A stretch of 12,159 nt of DNA from an uncultured Fretibacterium sp. (lineage in GTDB: Bacteria > Synergistota > Synergistia > Synergistales > Aminobacteriaceae). Location of the stretch: NCBI RefSeq assembly GCF_963548695.1, contig NZ_CAUUWA010000069.1, positions 1 through 12,159 on the forward strand, written 5' to 3'. The notes beneath the pieces are model-generated. The model was not told where the DNA came from and did not search any database. It was given only the letters and a program-made list of their open reading frames with translations. A program made the position numbers and the translations under genes. Shown piece after piece: positions 1-6,304 of the stretch (positions are counted from its first letter, which is position 1; each line of letters begins with the position of its first letter).

Positions 1-294
1 AGATATCATAACGGTAGTCTTTTATAAACCACCCACTACTTATAGCGAGGAGCCCAAAATGCCTTGCCGAGAGTCGATTTCATCAAGGCAGACATAGAGG
101 GGTATGAACGTTACATGCTGATGGGCGCACAGGAGACGTTGAGGCGTTTTGCTCCAAAGCTGGCTCTGTGCACCTATCATCTTCCAGATGATCCCGAGGT
201 GATGTCCGCGCTTATCAAGCAAGCCAACCCTTCCTATAACGTTGTCCTAAAAAGTAAGAAGCTTTATGCGTCCGTTCCTCCGGGGAAAAAATGA
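1..294 (+). pseudogene. FkbM-family methyltransferase, C-terminal part; upstream frame broken
   Basis: The frame ending at the stop 292-294 reads VDFIKADIEGYERYMLMGAQ from codon 70 onward. This is the hallmark of FkbM-type SAM-dependent methyltransferases (acidic DFIKxDIEG followed by a GA motif), and LALCTYHLPDD and KKLYA near the end match the family C-terminus. FkbM enzymes usually O-methylate sugars or polyketides; next to glycosyltransferase genes a glycan substrate is likely (inference). Only about 75 residues are open, against well over 200 for the family. In-frame stops lie at 25-27 and 40-42, so the frame does not continue to the window edge. Frame 2 is open from 2 to 94 and reads TTYSEEPKMP just before the PRVDF segment begins in frame 1, as expected if a small indel lies near 55-66. 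It may be a decayed gene, a recombinational remnant or a sequencing error. A GAGGAG at 47-52 precedes an ATG at 59, but that ATG opens only a 12-codon frame. Confidence 0.65.
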
Positions 295-309
295 AATGGA
301 AAAGATGAA

Positions 310-1239
310 ATGATCTCGATTCTATGCCCCTGTTATAACGAGGAGGCGGTTTTGCCTCTCTTTTTTCAACGGATTGTCTCGGTGATGGAGGGGATTGGAG
401 AGGACTTCGAAATTGTCTGCGTCAACGACGGCAGCCATGACGGGACCCTTTCACTCCTTATGAATCAGGCCGAAAAGGATGAGCGCGTCTGTGTGGTCGA
501 TCTCTCCAGAAATTTCGGAAAGGAGGCGGCTTTGACCGCAGCGTTGGATCATTCCAGAGGGGATGTGGTGGTTCCGATCGATGCGGACCTCCAGGATCCT
601 CCCGAGTTGATTGCCGCAATGCTCGCAAAATGGCGGGAGGGGTATGAGGTTGTCCTGGCGCGCCGGGCCGACCGCACGTCCGATTCGTGGCTGAAGCGGG
701 TGACCGCGCAGATGTTCTATAGGGTACACAACATGATCTCCTGTCCGGAGTTGCCCGAGAACGTGGGGGATTTCCGCTTGATGGACCGTAAGGTGGTGGA
801 AGCCCTGGGAGCCCTGCACGAGACACACCGTTTCATGAAGGGGCTTTTTGCGTGGGTGGGATTCAAGAGCTGTGTCATCGACTACGTTCGAGAGGTTCGG
901 GCTGCCGGGGAGACGAAATTCAACGGATGGCGGCTTTGGAAACTTGCCGTCGAGGGTATTACCTCCTTCAGTACCTTCCCCCTGACCATATGGTTTTATC
1001 TGGGCAGCCTCACGGCGTTCGGCGCTTTTGTATACGGGGCTTACATCGTCTTGAGGACCCTGGCCTTGGGTATAGAAGTTCCAGGCTACGCCTCACTGCT
1101 TTGCCTGATCCTCTTTTTTGGAGGGCTGCAGCTCCTGGGCATCGGAATCTTGGGAGAGTATCTCGGCAGGGCCTACATAGAGAGCAAGAAAAGACCCGTT
1201 TATGTGGTGCGCGATGTTCATTGCCTGAGAAGAGGATGA
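310..1239 (+). CDS. GtrB/DPM1-like family 2 glycosyltransferase (polyprenyl-phosphate sugar transferase)
   Basis: This 309-aa GT2 enzyme probably transfers a hexose from a nucleotide sugar to undecaprenyl phosphate on the cytoplasmic face of the inner membrane. The Rossmann-like GT-A domain opens with SILCPCYNEE (residues 3-12), followed by VNDGSHDGT (38-46) for the nucleotide and DADLQDPPE (91-99), which holds the metal-binding DxD. VGDFRLMDR (152-160), RFMKGLFAWVGF (174-185) and RAAGETKFNGWRL (197-209) are typical of the GtrB/YkcC/ArnC-like branch. Two membrane helices follow at about 224-249 and 260-283, then GRAYIESKKRPVYVV (286-300), the usual GtrB tail. The length is normal. ATG 310 is chosen because GGAAAAG at 299-305 precedes it and the protein starts directly at the GT2 core. 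The next gene, a candidate extracytoplasmic transferase, begins 6 nt after the stop, suggesting translational coupling. The exact sugar cannot be told. Confidence 0.93.
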   Translation: MISILCPCYNEEAVLPLFFQRIVSVMEGIGEDFEIVCVNDGSHDGTLSLLMNQAEKDERVCVVDLSRNFGKEAALTAALDHSRGDVVVPIDADLQDPPELIAAMLAKWREGYEVVLARRADRTSDSWLKRVTAQMFYRVHNMISCPELPENVGDFRLMDRKVVEALGALHETHRFMKGLFAWVGFKSCVIDYVREVRAAGETKFNGWRLWKLAVEGITSFSTFPLTIWFYLGSLTAFGAFVYGAYIVLRTLALGIEVPGYASLLCLILFFGGLQLLGIGILGEYLGRAYIESKKRPVYVVRDVHCLRRG

Positions 1240-1245
1240 TACGCC

Positions 1246-2997
1246 ATGCGTCGTGAGGCCGAACAAACGTTGGAAGCTCGGGACATCTCGATGAGGGCAA
1301 AAGAGGAGATGGAAAAATCTTTCGGAAAACAGGATATCGTTCTCATCCTGTTGGGGGCTTTATATATTCTTCTCTTCTGCTGTATCGGCTTCTATGCCCG
1401 CCCATCCGCTGACGATTATAACTTTTTTGAGGCTGTCTCGGGCTTAGACTTTATCGACGTGCAGAAATTGTATTACTGCCAATGGACGGGGAGGGTGTTC
1501 AACACCTTTTTGCTCTCTCTTGCGGCGTCCCTGGATGCGGGCTCTTTCTATGGACTCCTGTCTCCGGTGACGGTCCTGCTGTCCGTCATGGCCCTCTACT
1601 TCTGCCTGGGGGCCCTTGTCCCGGGGCTTTCCGTTCGTGACAAAACGGTTGCCGCACTTCTGCTGCAGGCTGCAACGCTGTCTGTCCTTCCCTCTCTGAA
1701 CGAGACTCTTTATTGGTTGTGCGGTATGCCCTATACCTGGGCGACGGCCTTCGCCCTTTTTGCCCTTGCACTGGCGGTAAAGGCGTTTCGTGAAAACGAT
1801 ATCGGTCCGGCATTCTGGAGTTGTTCCGTCCTGCTGTTTTTGAATGGGACGCTGCTGGAACCCATCAGCGTGATGCAGATCCTTCTGGCCTTCCTGGCAG
1901 CCCTTTATTTTCTTTATCTGGGTGAGGCCGCGAAGGCGAGGCGGGCTGTCATTTTTCTGTTTGCCTCTCTCCTGGCTTTTCTCGTGATCCTACTGGCGCC
2001 GGGAACTGCAATCCGTATGGGGGGAATAACAGCGGTCGCCTTTTTGCCGAGGTTTTTCAGAACCCTGGGGGTCGCGGCGGTCTTCGGTTCCTTGACTGTC
2101 GTCAAGTTCTTCACGAATCCGATCGTGTACGTCTTTCTGCTCTTCCTGCCCTCGATAACCCGAAACGTTCCGCCGCTCGACGAGGGGGTCGCTCATCGTC
2201 TCAGAGCGTGGCATATCGGGCTGATTACGGTTTTGACTGCGCCGCTGATGCAGGCTATAGCCGGGTGGGGGATGGGTGCCGGGCTTCCCGTACGGGCGGA
2301 AAGCCTGACGCTCTGGCTGATGGGGACCGCCTGGTTTTTACTCTGGTCCTTTGGCTATAGGCGGGAAAAGACGCTCGAGTGCATACGCGCTTTGCGGCTT
2401 TTCAGATGGCGTTGGGTTCTGTTGAGTTTATGCCTGCTTCTGAGCCCCAATTTTATTGCTCTGATCGAGGATCTGAGGATTGCGCCTGTCTACCGGGCCG
2501 AGTTGAAGCTGCGTGAGGAGCTGCTGACACGTCAGAGGGAGAGAGGGCGAATGGATGTCGTCGTCCCGCTGCTGACGGCCAGGCCAAAGCTGTTGTTTTT
2601 CACGGATTTGCGGCCCTGGCCATCGGATTGGAAGAATCAATCCTACGCAAAATATCATGGGTTGAAGGCCGTCAGCGCCTTGCCCTCGCAGCTCATTCTA
2701 CAGGGGGGCGCCGCGCCGGATGTGCGGCAGGAAACGTTGGGCGGCCTCGAGAGGCTGGCTGATACCGGGGATGTTCGGCTTCAGTTTTTGATGGGGGAAA
2801 TGTATGATACGACATTTGCCCCAATGGATGGAGTTGAGAAGAACGACGGCAAGGCTGCCGTGTGGTATGCCAGGGCCGCGGAGCAGGGGGACGCTCATGC
2901 ACGGCGCCGCTTGACCCGACTCTATGCCACGGGCAGCGGGGTTCCGAGAAATTACCTCAAAGCCATTTATTGGCTTGCCCGCTCTCAGTTTTATTAG
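1246..2997 (+). CDS. GtrC/DUF6056-like multi-pass membrane glycosyltransferase with C-terminal Sel1 repeats
   Basis: This 583-aa protein has a cytosolic N-terminus, a first membrane helix at 31-50, then ARPSADDYNFF (51-61) and YYCQWTGRVFN (76-86). An acidic DDY in the first outer loop followed by a WxGR is typical of GtrC/DUF6056-type lipid-linked-sugar transferases (family name from memory, not searched). Further hydrophobic segments fall near 103-126, 134-150, 163-180, 188-224, 233-251, 274-302, 321-340, 353-369 and 387-408. A soluble part carries DWKNQSYAKYHGLKAV (461-476). Unusually, residues about 495-583 resemble Sel1/TPR-like repeats: LMGEMY, then KAAVWYARAAEQGDAHARRRL, then LYATGSGVPRNYLKAIYWL. 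AGAGG at 1231-1235 supports ATG 1246, though ATG 1291 or 1309 would leave the first helix intact. Location beside the GtrB-like gene suggests it uses the polyprenyl-phosphate sugar made there. Acceptor unknown; likely O-antigen, other glycan or protein. Confidence 0.8.
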   Translation: MRREAEQTLEARDISMRAKEEMEKSFGKQDIVLILLGALYILLFCCIGFYARPSADDYNFFEAVSGLDFIDVQKLYYCQWTGRVFNTFLLSLAASLDAGSFYGLLSPVTVLLSVMALYFCLGALVPGLSVRDKTVAALLLQAATLSVLPSLNETLYWLCGMPYTWATAFALFALALAVKAFRENDIGPAFWSCSVLLFLNGTLLEPISVMQILLAFLAALYFLYLGEAAKARRAVIFLFASLLAFLVILLAPGTAIRMGGITAVAFLPRFFRTLGVAAVFGSLTVVKFFTNPIVYVFLLFLPSITRNVPPLDEGVAHRLRAWHIGLITVLTAPLMQAIAGWGMGAGLPVRAESLTLWLMGTAWFLLWSFGYRREKTLECIRALRLFRWRWVLLSLCLLLSPNFIALIEDLRIAPVYRAELKLREELLTRQRERGRMDVVVPLLTARPKLLFFTDLRPWPSDWKNQSYAKYHGLKAVSALPSQLILQGGAAPDVRQETLGGLERLADTGDVRLQFLMGEMYDTTFAPMDGVEKNDGKAAVWYARAAEQGDAHARRRLTRLYATGSGVPRNYLKAIYWLARSQFY

Positions 2998-3149
2998 GAA
3001 GCTTGGAGTTACAATCTAAATGCAACAGCAGGGGGGGAGAGAGGATTTGAATTTTTGCGTTCTTGACGTCCATGCATCCAAATGCAGGACAAATGTTATA
3101 TGGGGATGGTATGATTGGAGAGAGACGATCGATTCGAAGCGCTTCCCTC

Positions 3150-3178
3150 TTGACAGAGCGGCCCTGTCGTAACAATAT
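3150..3178 (+). promoter_or_regulatory. Candidate sigma-70 promoter of the aminotransferase-buk-ptb-buk operon
   Basis: A perfect -35 hexamer TTGACA (3150-3155) is followed 17 bp later by CAATAT (3173-3178), a weak -10 (3 of 6 consensus bases). An overlapping AACAAT at 3171-3176 matches better but leaves only a 15-bp spacer. Transcription would start near 3185 and leave a leader of about 50 nt before ATG 3235. The element sits in a 237-bp spacer, downstream of the lower-G+C polysaccharide genes and upstream of the first fermentation gene, where an operon promoter is expected. Confidence 0.5.
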
Positions 3179-3199
3179 GAGAGAGAGGGCGCCATCACC

Positions 3200-3223
3200 T
3201 CGGATTGGAGTTCGGATTGGAGT
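3200..3223 (+). repeat. Perfect 12-bp tandem duplication in the operon leader
   Basis: TCGGATTGGAGT occurs at 3200-3211 and again without a gap at 3212-3223. Each copy carries a GGAG that could serve as a Shine-Dalgarno core. The copy nearer the gene (GGAG at 3219-3222) is 12 nt from the ATG at 3235. The duplication may therefore alter ribosome recruitment, or may simply be slippage. Confidence 0.9.
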
Positions 3224-3234
3224 GTATTGGTGAC

Positions 3235-4053
3235 ATGGAACTGTGTCATATCGATGGGCGTTTTGTCCCTCCGGCAGAGGCGGTTCTGCCCGTCAGCGAC
3301 CTGATAATCCAACGGGGCGTCGGGGTCTTCGAGACGGTCGGGACTTACGAGAGGAGGCCCCTGATGCTGACACCCCATCTGGAGCGCCTCCTGGCCGGGG
3401 CGGAATGTCTGCGGATTCGTCCGGCGCTCTCCCTCGGTGAGATGCGGGATGTCGTGAAGGAGGGAATCGCCCGCCTGGACGCGGAGCTCCAGGTCAAGGT
3501 CTACCTCACCGGAGGGGATGTCTTCGATGAGGAAAGGGGGTTCGTGTCCCCGCGTTTCTTTGTCGTCTTCGAGCGGCTGGACCTTCCGTCCCCCCGGCTC
3601 TACGAGACGGGCGTAGCTCTCCAGCCCGTGGACGGAGGCCGCGAGAATCCCAAGGTCAAGAGCGTCGACTACCGGGCGGCCTATGCCCTCCCCTCGGGCG
3701 CCTTCGAGGTGCTCTACTGCCCAGGGGGGGAGATCACCGAGGCGGGGCACAGCTCGTTCTTCCTTGTCCGGGACGGGGCGTTGATCACGGCCCCGCTGTC
3801 CCGCGTCCTGGGTGGGACCACGCGCAGGGCGATCCTGGAGCTCGCGAGCGGTTCCGGCATACCGGTGGAGGAGCGCTGCCCGACGTTGTCGGAACTGGCC
3901 CTGGCCGACGAGGCATTCATCACGGGGAGCGTCAAGAAGGTGCTGCCCGTCGTGAGGGTCGGGGATCGGACGGTCGGGACCGGCAGGCCGGGCCTCATGA
4001 CGCTGCGCCTGTCGAGGCTTTACCTGGACCATATCCGGAAGTGGCTGGAATAA
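3235..4053 (+). CDS. Class IV PLP-dependent aminotransferase (BCAT / D-amino acid aminotransferase / PabC fold)
   Basis: This 272-aa fold-type IV PLP enzyme starts HIDGRFVPP (5-13), with SDLIIQRGVGVFETV (21-35), the usual cofactor-domain opening. NPKVKSVDY (138-146) supplies the Schiff-base lysine, most likely Lys142. GGEITEAGHSSFFLV (164-178) holds the Glu (about 169) that contacts the pyridine nitrogen, and LGGTTRRAIL (192-201) is the phosphate-cup motif. Length is normal for the family. The fold includes branched-chain aminotransferase, D-amino acid aminotransferase and 4-amino-4-deoxychorismate lyase, and motifs alone do not separate them. As first gene of a cluster with phosphate butyryltransferase and two butyrate kinases, an amino-acid transaminase feeding 2-oxoacids into fermentation is the preferred reading (inference). 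ATG 3235 is chosen over the in-frame TTG at 3205 because the family N-terminus begins there; the SD (GGAG, 3219-3222) is rather distant. buk begins 32 nt after the stop. Confidence 0.85.
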   Translation: MELCHIDGRFVPPAEAVLPVSDLIIQRGVGVFETVGTYERRPLMLTPHLERLLAGAECLRIRPALSLGEMRDVVKEGIARLDAELQVKVYLTGGDVFDEERGFVSPRFFVVFERLDLPSPRLYETGVALQPVDGGRENPKVKSVDYRAAYALPSGAFEVLYCPGGEITEAGHSSFFLVRDGALITAPLSRVLGGTTRRAILELASGSGIPVEERCPTLSELALADEAFITGSVKKVLPVVRVGDRTVGTGRPGLMTLRLSRLYLDHIRKWLE

Positions 4054-4085
4054 ATGTGGGAGGGCGAAGGGAGGAAGGTGCCCCG

Positions 4086-5171
4086 ATGGCGTTTTCCGTT
4101 TTGACGATCAACCCCGGCTCCACCAGCACCAAACTGGCCCGCTTCGAGGACGAGTCGTGCGTGTGGCAGGATGTCCTTCGCCATACGGCGGAGGAGCTTG
4201 CGCCGTTCGGCGCGGTCTCGGAACAGCTCGATTTTCGCCTTGGGCTCGTCCGGTCGGCCCTCGCGACGCACGACGGCGGAGCGGTCCGACTGGACGCCGT
4301 CGTCGGGCGCGGCGGGATCATCGACCCCCTGCCCGGGGGAACGTATCGCGTCGATCCGGTGCTGGTGGATCGGCTCAGGCTGGGCAGGCCATGGGATCAT
4401 CCCTCGAACCTCGGGGGGGTCCTCGCCTTTGCTCTGGCGGACCCCCTGGGGATCCCCGCCTTTATCGTCGATCCCGTGTGTGTGGACGAGATGGCACCGG
4501 AGGCGAAGATCACGGGGCTTCCCGGGCTGCCCAAGCCTTCCCTGCTGCACGCGCTCAACGTCAAGGCGATGGTCCGGCGTGCGGCGCACGACCTCGGAAA
4601 ACCTTGGAACGAGCTCAACTGCGTCGTCGTCCACCTGGGGGGCGGCGTCAGTGTCGTCGCTCACAGGCGGGGACGCGCCGTCGATGTGAACAGCGCCAAC
4701 GAGTGGGGTCCCTTCTCGCTGGACAGGGCCGGTGGGCTGCCGGTCGGGGAGTTTGTGCGCCTCTGCTTCAGCGGGCAGTACAGCGAGGGGGATATCCGGC
4801 GGAAGTTGACCTCCGGCAGCGGGCTTCGTGCCTATATCGGGACGAGCGATATGCTGGAGGTCAACCGGCGTATCCAGGCCGGGGACGATAAGGCCGCGCT
4901 TTATCGCCGGGCCATGATCTGGCAGATTGCCAAGGAGGTTGGGGCCCAGGCCGTCTCGGTCGGGGAGCCCGTCGATGCCGTCATCCTCACCGGGGGGATC
5001 GCCCACGATGCGGGGTTCGTCCGCCTCCTCCTGGAGCGGGTGCAGTGGATCGCGCCCTGCCTGGTGTATCCTGGGGAGGACGAGCTTCTGGCTCTGGCGC
5101 AGGGGGCCCTGCGCGTGCTAAGGGGCGAGGAGCCGGCGCGGGACTATGCCTCGAGCGTCCTGCGTCAATAA
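4086..5171 (+). CDS. buk: Butyrate kinase 1 (ASKHA acid kinase, divergent paralog)
   Basis: This 361-aa protein would phosphorylate ADP from butyryl- or branched acyl-phosphate, giving the free acid and ATP in the cytoplasm. ASKHA-fold motifs are clear: INPGSTSTK (8-16), VVGRGGIIDPLPGGTY (72-87), HPSNLGGVLA (105-114), AFIVDPVCVDE (125-135), HALNVKAMVRRAA (155-167), the phosphate loop VVHLGGGVSV (181-190), LTGGIAH (301-307) and YPGEDE (328-333). Length matches the family (about 355-360). It departs from the canonical GRVxDVNNxLxGEGPxSPERSG block, reading GRAVDVNSANEWGPFSLDRAGG (split at 196-217), so the acidic GEG is replaced. This may shift substrate preference relative to the second kinase. 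ATG 4086 is preferred to an upstream in-frame GTG because INPGST should lie near the N-terminus and GGAAGG (4073-4078) is 7 nt away. A repeat-rich 123-bp spacer precedes ptb. Confidence 0.92.
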   Translation: MAFSVLTINPGSTSTKLARFEDESCVWQDVLRHTAEELAPFGAVSEQLDFRLGLVRSALATHDGGAVRLDAVVGRGGIIDPLPGGTYRVDPVLVDRLRLGRPWDHPSNLGGVLAFALADPLGIPAFIVDPVCVDEMAPEAKITGLPGLPKPSLLHALNVKAMVRRAAHDLGKPWNELNCVVVHLGGGVSVVAHRRGRAVDVNSANEWGPFSLDRAGGLPVGEFVRLCFSGQYSEGDIRRKLTSGSGLRAYIGTSDMLEVNRRIQAGDDKAALYRRAMIWQIAKEVGAQAVSVGEPVDAVILTGGIAHDAGFVRLLLERVQWIAPCLVYPGEDELLALAQGALRVLRGEEPARDYASSVLRQ

Positions 5172-5186
5172 TCGGTGTGTATCGGC

Positions 5187-5269
5187 CGAAAGCGGCCGTG
5201 AAAGCAGCCCTGAAAGCAGCCGTATGGAAGGTCTTTCTAAAATCCATATGGAAGGCTTTTCTAAAATCC
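5187..5269 (+). repeat. Two adjoining short tandem repeat arrays between buk and ptb
   Basis: Three 12-bp units run from 5187 to 5222: CGAAAGCGGCCG, TGAAAGCAGCCC and TGAAAGCAGCCG. They are followed by two 24-bp units, 5222-5245 and 5246-5269, sharing TATGGAAGG and TTCTAAAATCC and matching at 21 of 24 positions. No strong hairpin or T-run is present, so a terminator is unlikely. Frame 2 through the array is open and encodes Lys/Ala repeats then WKVFLKSI/WKAFLKSN, but the only nearby start in that frame is a GTG (5177) without a convincing SD. Confidence 0.88.
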
Positions 5270-5294
5270 AATACAACGGGGAGGAATTTTGATT

Positions 5295-6221
5295 ATGGAC
5301 CAGATTCGTTCGCTGTCCCAGATGATTGAGGAGGCCAGGAAACTTTGCGCGAGCAAGGGGAAAAAGCGTGTTTCCGTCGCGATGGCCGAGGATGCGGGGC
5401 TGATCTCCGCCATCGAGGAGGCCCGAAGGACGGGGCTCGTCGAGGCGACCCTCGTGGGCAATGTGGAGAAGGTCAAGGCCTGCATCGCCGAGGCGGGGGC
5501 GTCGGAGAAGGACTACACGATCATCGATGAGAGGAACGAGGCCAAGTGCGGGCTCGTCGCAGTGACCGAGGTCTCCTCGAAGCGCGCCGACATCTACATG
5601 AAGGGACAGCTGCACACGGACCACTTCCTGCGCGCGATGCTGAACAAGGAGGTCGGGCTGCGCAGCGGCAAGGTCATCTCCCACTGCTACTTCCACCAGG
5701 TCGAGGGCTTCGACCGCATCCTCTTCGTCTCCGACGCCGCGTTCAACCCCTATCCCGACCTGAAGCAGAAGGCCGACATCCTGAGGAACACCGTCAGCTT
5801 CGCCCGTGCCCTGGGAGTGGAGTGCCCCAAGGTGGCCTGTCTGGCGGCCGTCGAGATGGTCAACCCCGACATGCCCTGTACTCTGGACGCCTGCGCGCTG
5901 GTCCAGATGAATCAGCGCGGACAGATCAAGAACTGCATCGTGGACGGCCCCTTGGCGCTGGATAACGCCATCAACGAGGAGGCCGCGAAAATTAAGAAGA
6001 TCAACTCCCCCGTCGCGGGACGCGCGGACATCCTGCTGGTCCCCCATATCGATGCCGGCAACATGATGGCCAAGGCGATCGTCTACTTCTCCAAGAACGA
6101 GACGGCGGGGATCATCGTCGGTGCGGCGGCGCCGATCATCCTGACGAGCCGCGCGGACTCCCCGCGCGCCAAGATGCTCTCCATCGCGGCGGCCGTCATG
6201 ATGGCCCACCACGCCGGATAG
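5295..6221 (+). CDS. ptb: Phosphate butyryltransferase (phosphotransbutyrylase)
   Basis: This 308-aa enzyme exchanges CoA for phosphate on butyryl-CoA or related acyl-CoAs, giving the acyl-phosphate used by butyrate kinase. Recognisable segments are VAMAEDAGLISAIEEARRTG (28-47), DIYMKGQLHTDHFLRAML (99-116), RILFVSDAAFNPYPDLKQKA (141-160), VDGPLALDNAINEEAA (216-231), SPVAGRADILLVPHIDAGNM (238-257) and IIVGAAAPIILTSRADSPRAK (split, 273-293), all typical of Ptb. Length is normal. The related phosphate acetyltransferase is less likely given two butyrate kinases beside it. ATG 5295 is chosen over the in-frame TTG at 5289 because GGGGAGGA (5278-5285) lies about 9 nt before it, but only 3 nt before the TTG. 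Substrates may include isobutyryl- or isovaleryl-CoA from amino acid breakdown (inference). Confidence 0.95.
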   Translation: MDQIRSLSQMIEEARKLCASKGKKRVSVAMAEDAGLISAIEEARRTGLVEATLVGNVEKVKACIAEAGASEKDYTIIDERNEAKCGLVAVTEVSSKRADIYMKGQLHTDHFLRAMLNKEVGLRSGKVISHCYFHQVEGFDRILFVSDAAFNPYPDLKQKADILRNTVSFARALGVECPKVACLAAVEMVNPDMPCTLDACALVQMNQRGQIKNCIVDGPLALDNAINEEAAKIKKINSPVAGRADILLVPHIDAGNMMAKAIVYFSKNETAGIIVGAAAPIILTSRADSPRAKMLSIAAAVMMAHHAG

Positions 6222-6246
6222 GGATATCCGGGCAGAATGCACGACA

Positions 6247-6281
6247 GGAGGGCCGATGCTCAGGCAAAAAGACGGCCCTCC
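6247..6281 (+). promoter_or_regulatory. Intra-operon stem-loop between ptb and the second buk
   Basis: GGAGGGCCG (6247-6255) is perfectly complementary to CGGCCCTCC (6273-6281), giving a 9-bp G+C-rich stem with a 17-nt loop. No U-tract follows, so it is not a standard terminator. It lies just upstream of the SD (AGGAG, 6291-6295) of the second kinase without covering it. An mRNA processing or stabilising hairpin, or a partial attenuator setting the ptb:buk2 ratio, is plausible; the sequence does not decide. Confidence 0.6.
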
Positions 6282-6304
6282 GTTCCAGAGAGGAGAGGTC
6301 GAGG

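Noticed and set aside
3073..3086. Hairpin TGCAT-CCAA-ATGCA as terminator of the polysaccharide genes
   Set aside because: A 5-bp A+T-containing stem without a T-run is too weak. I see no convincing terminator in this spacer.
3177..3233. An 18-codon leader peptide (MRERAPSPRIGVRIGVYW) ending just before the aminotransferase ATG
   Set aside because: It has no Shine-Dalgarno, its ATG lies inside the predicted -10 region ahead of the transcription start, and its RIGV repeat is only the translated 12-bp duplication.
3016..4032. A 338-codon minus-strand frame opposite the aminotransferase, and similar ones at 4020-5006, 6260-7054 and 10401-11363
   Set aside because: All lie antisense to genes with clear family motifs and show no family resemblance themselves.
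4157..4891. A 244-codon plus-strand frame overlapping buk, with similar ones inside ptb and the second buk
   Set aside because: These are Arg/Gly/Ala-rich out-of-frame readings of strongly coding sequence.
5118..6242. A 374-codon minus-strand frame opposite ptb
   Set aside because: It is antisense to an unmistakable Ptb, and its composition (His, Asp, Leu, Arg rich) is typical of a mirrored G+C-rich frame.
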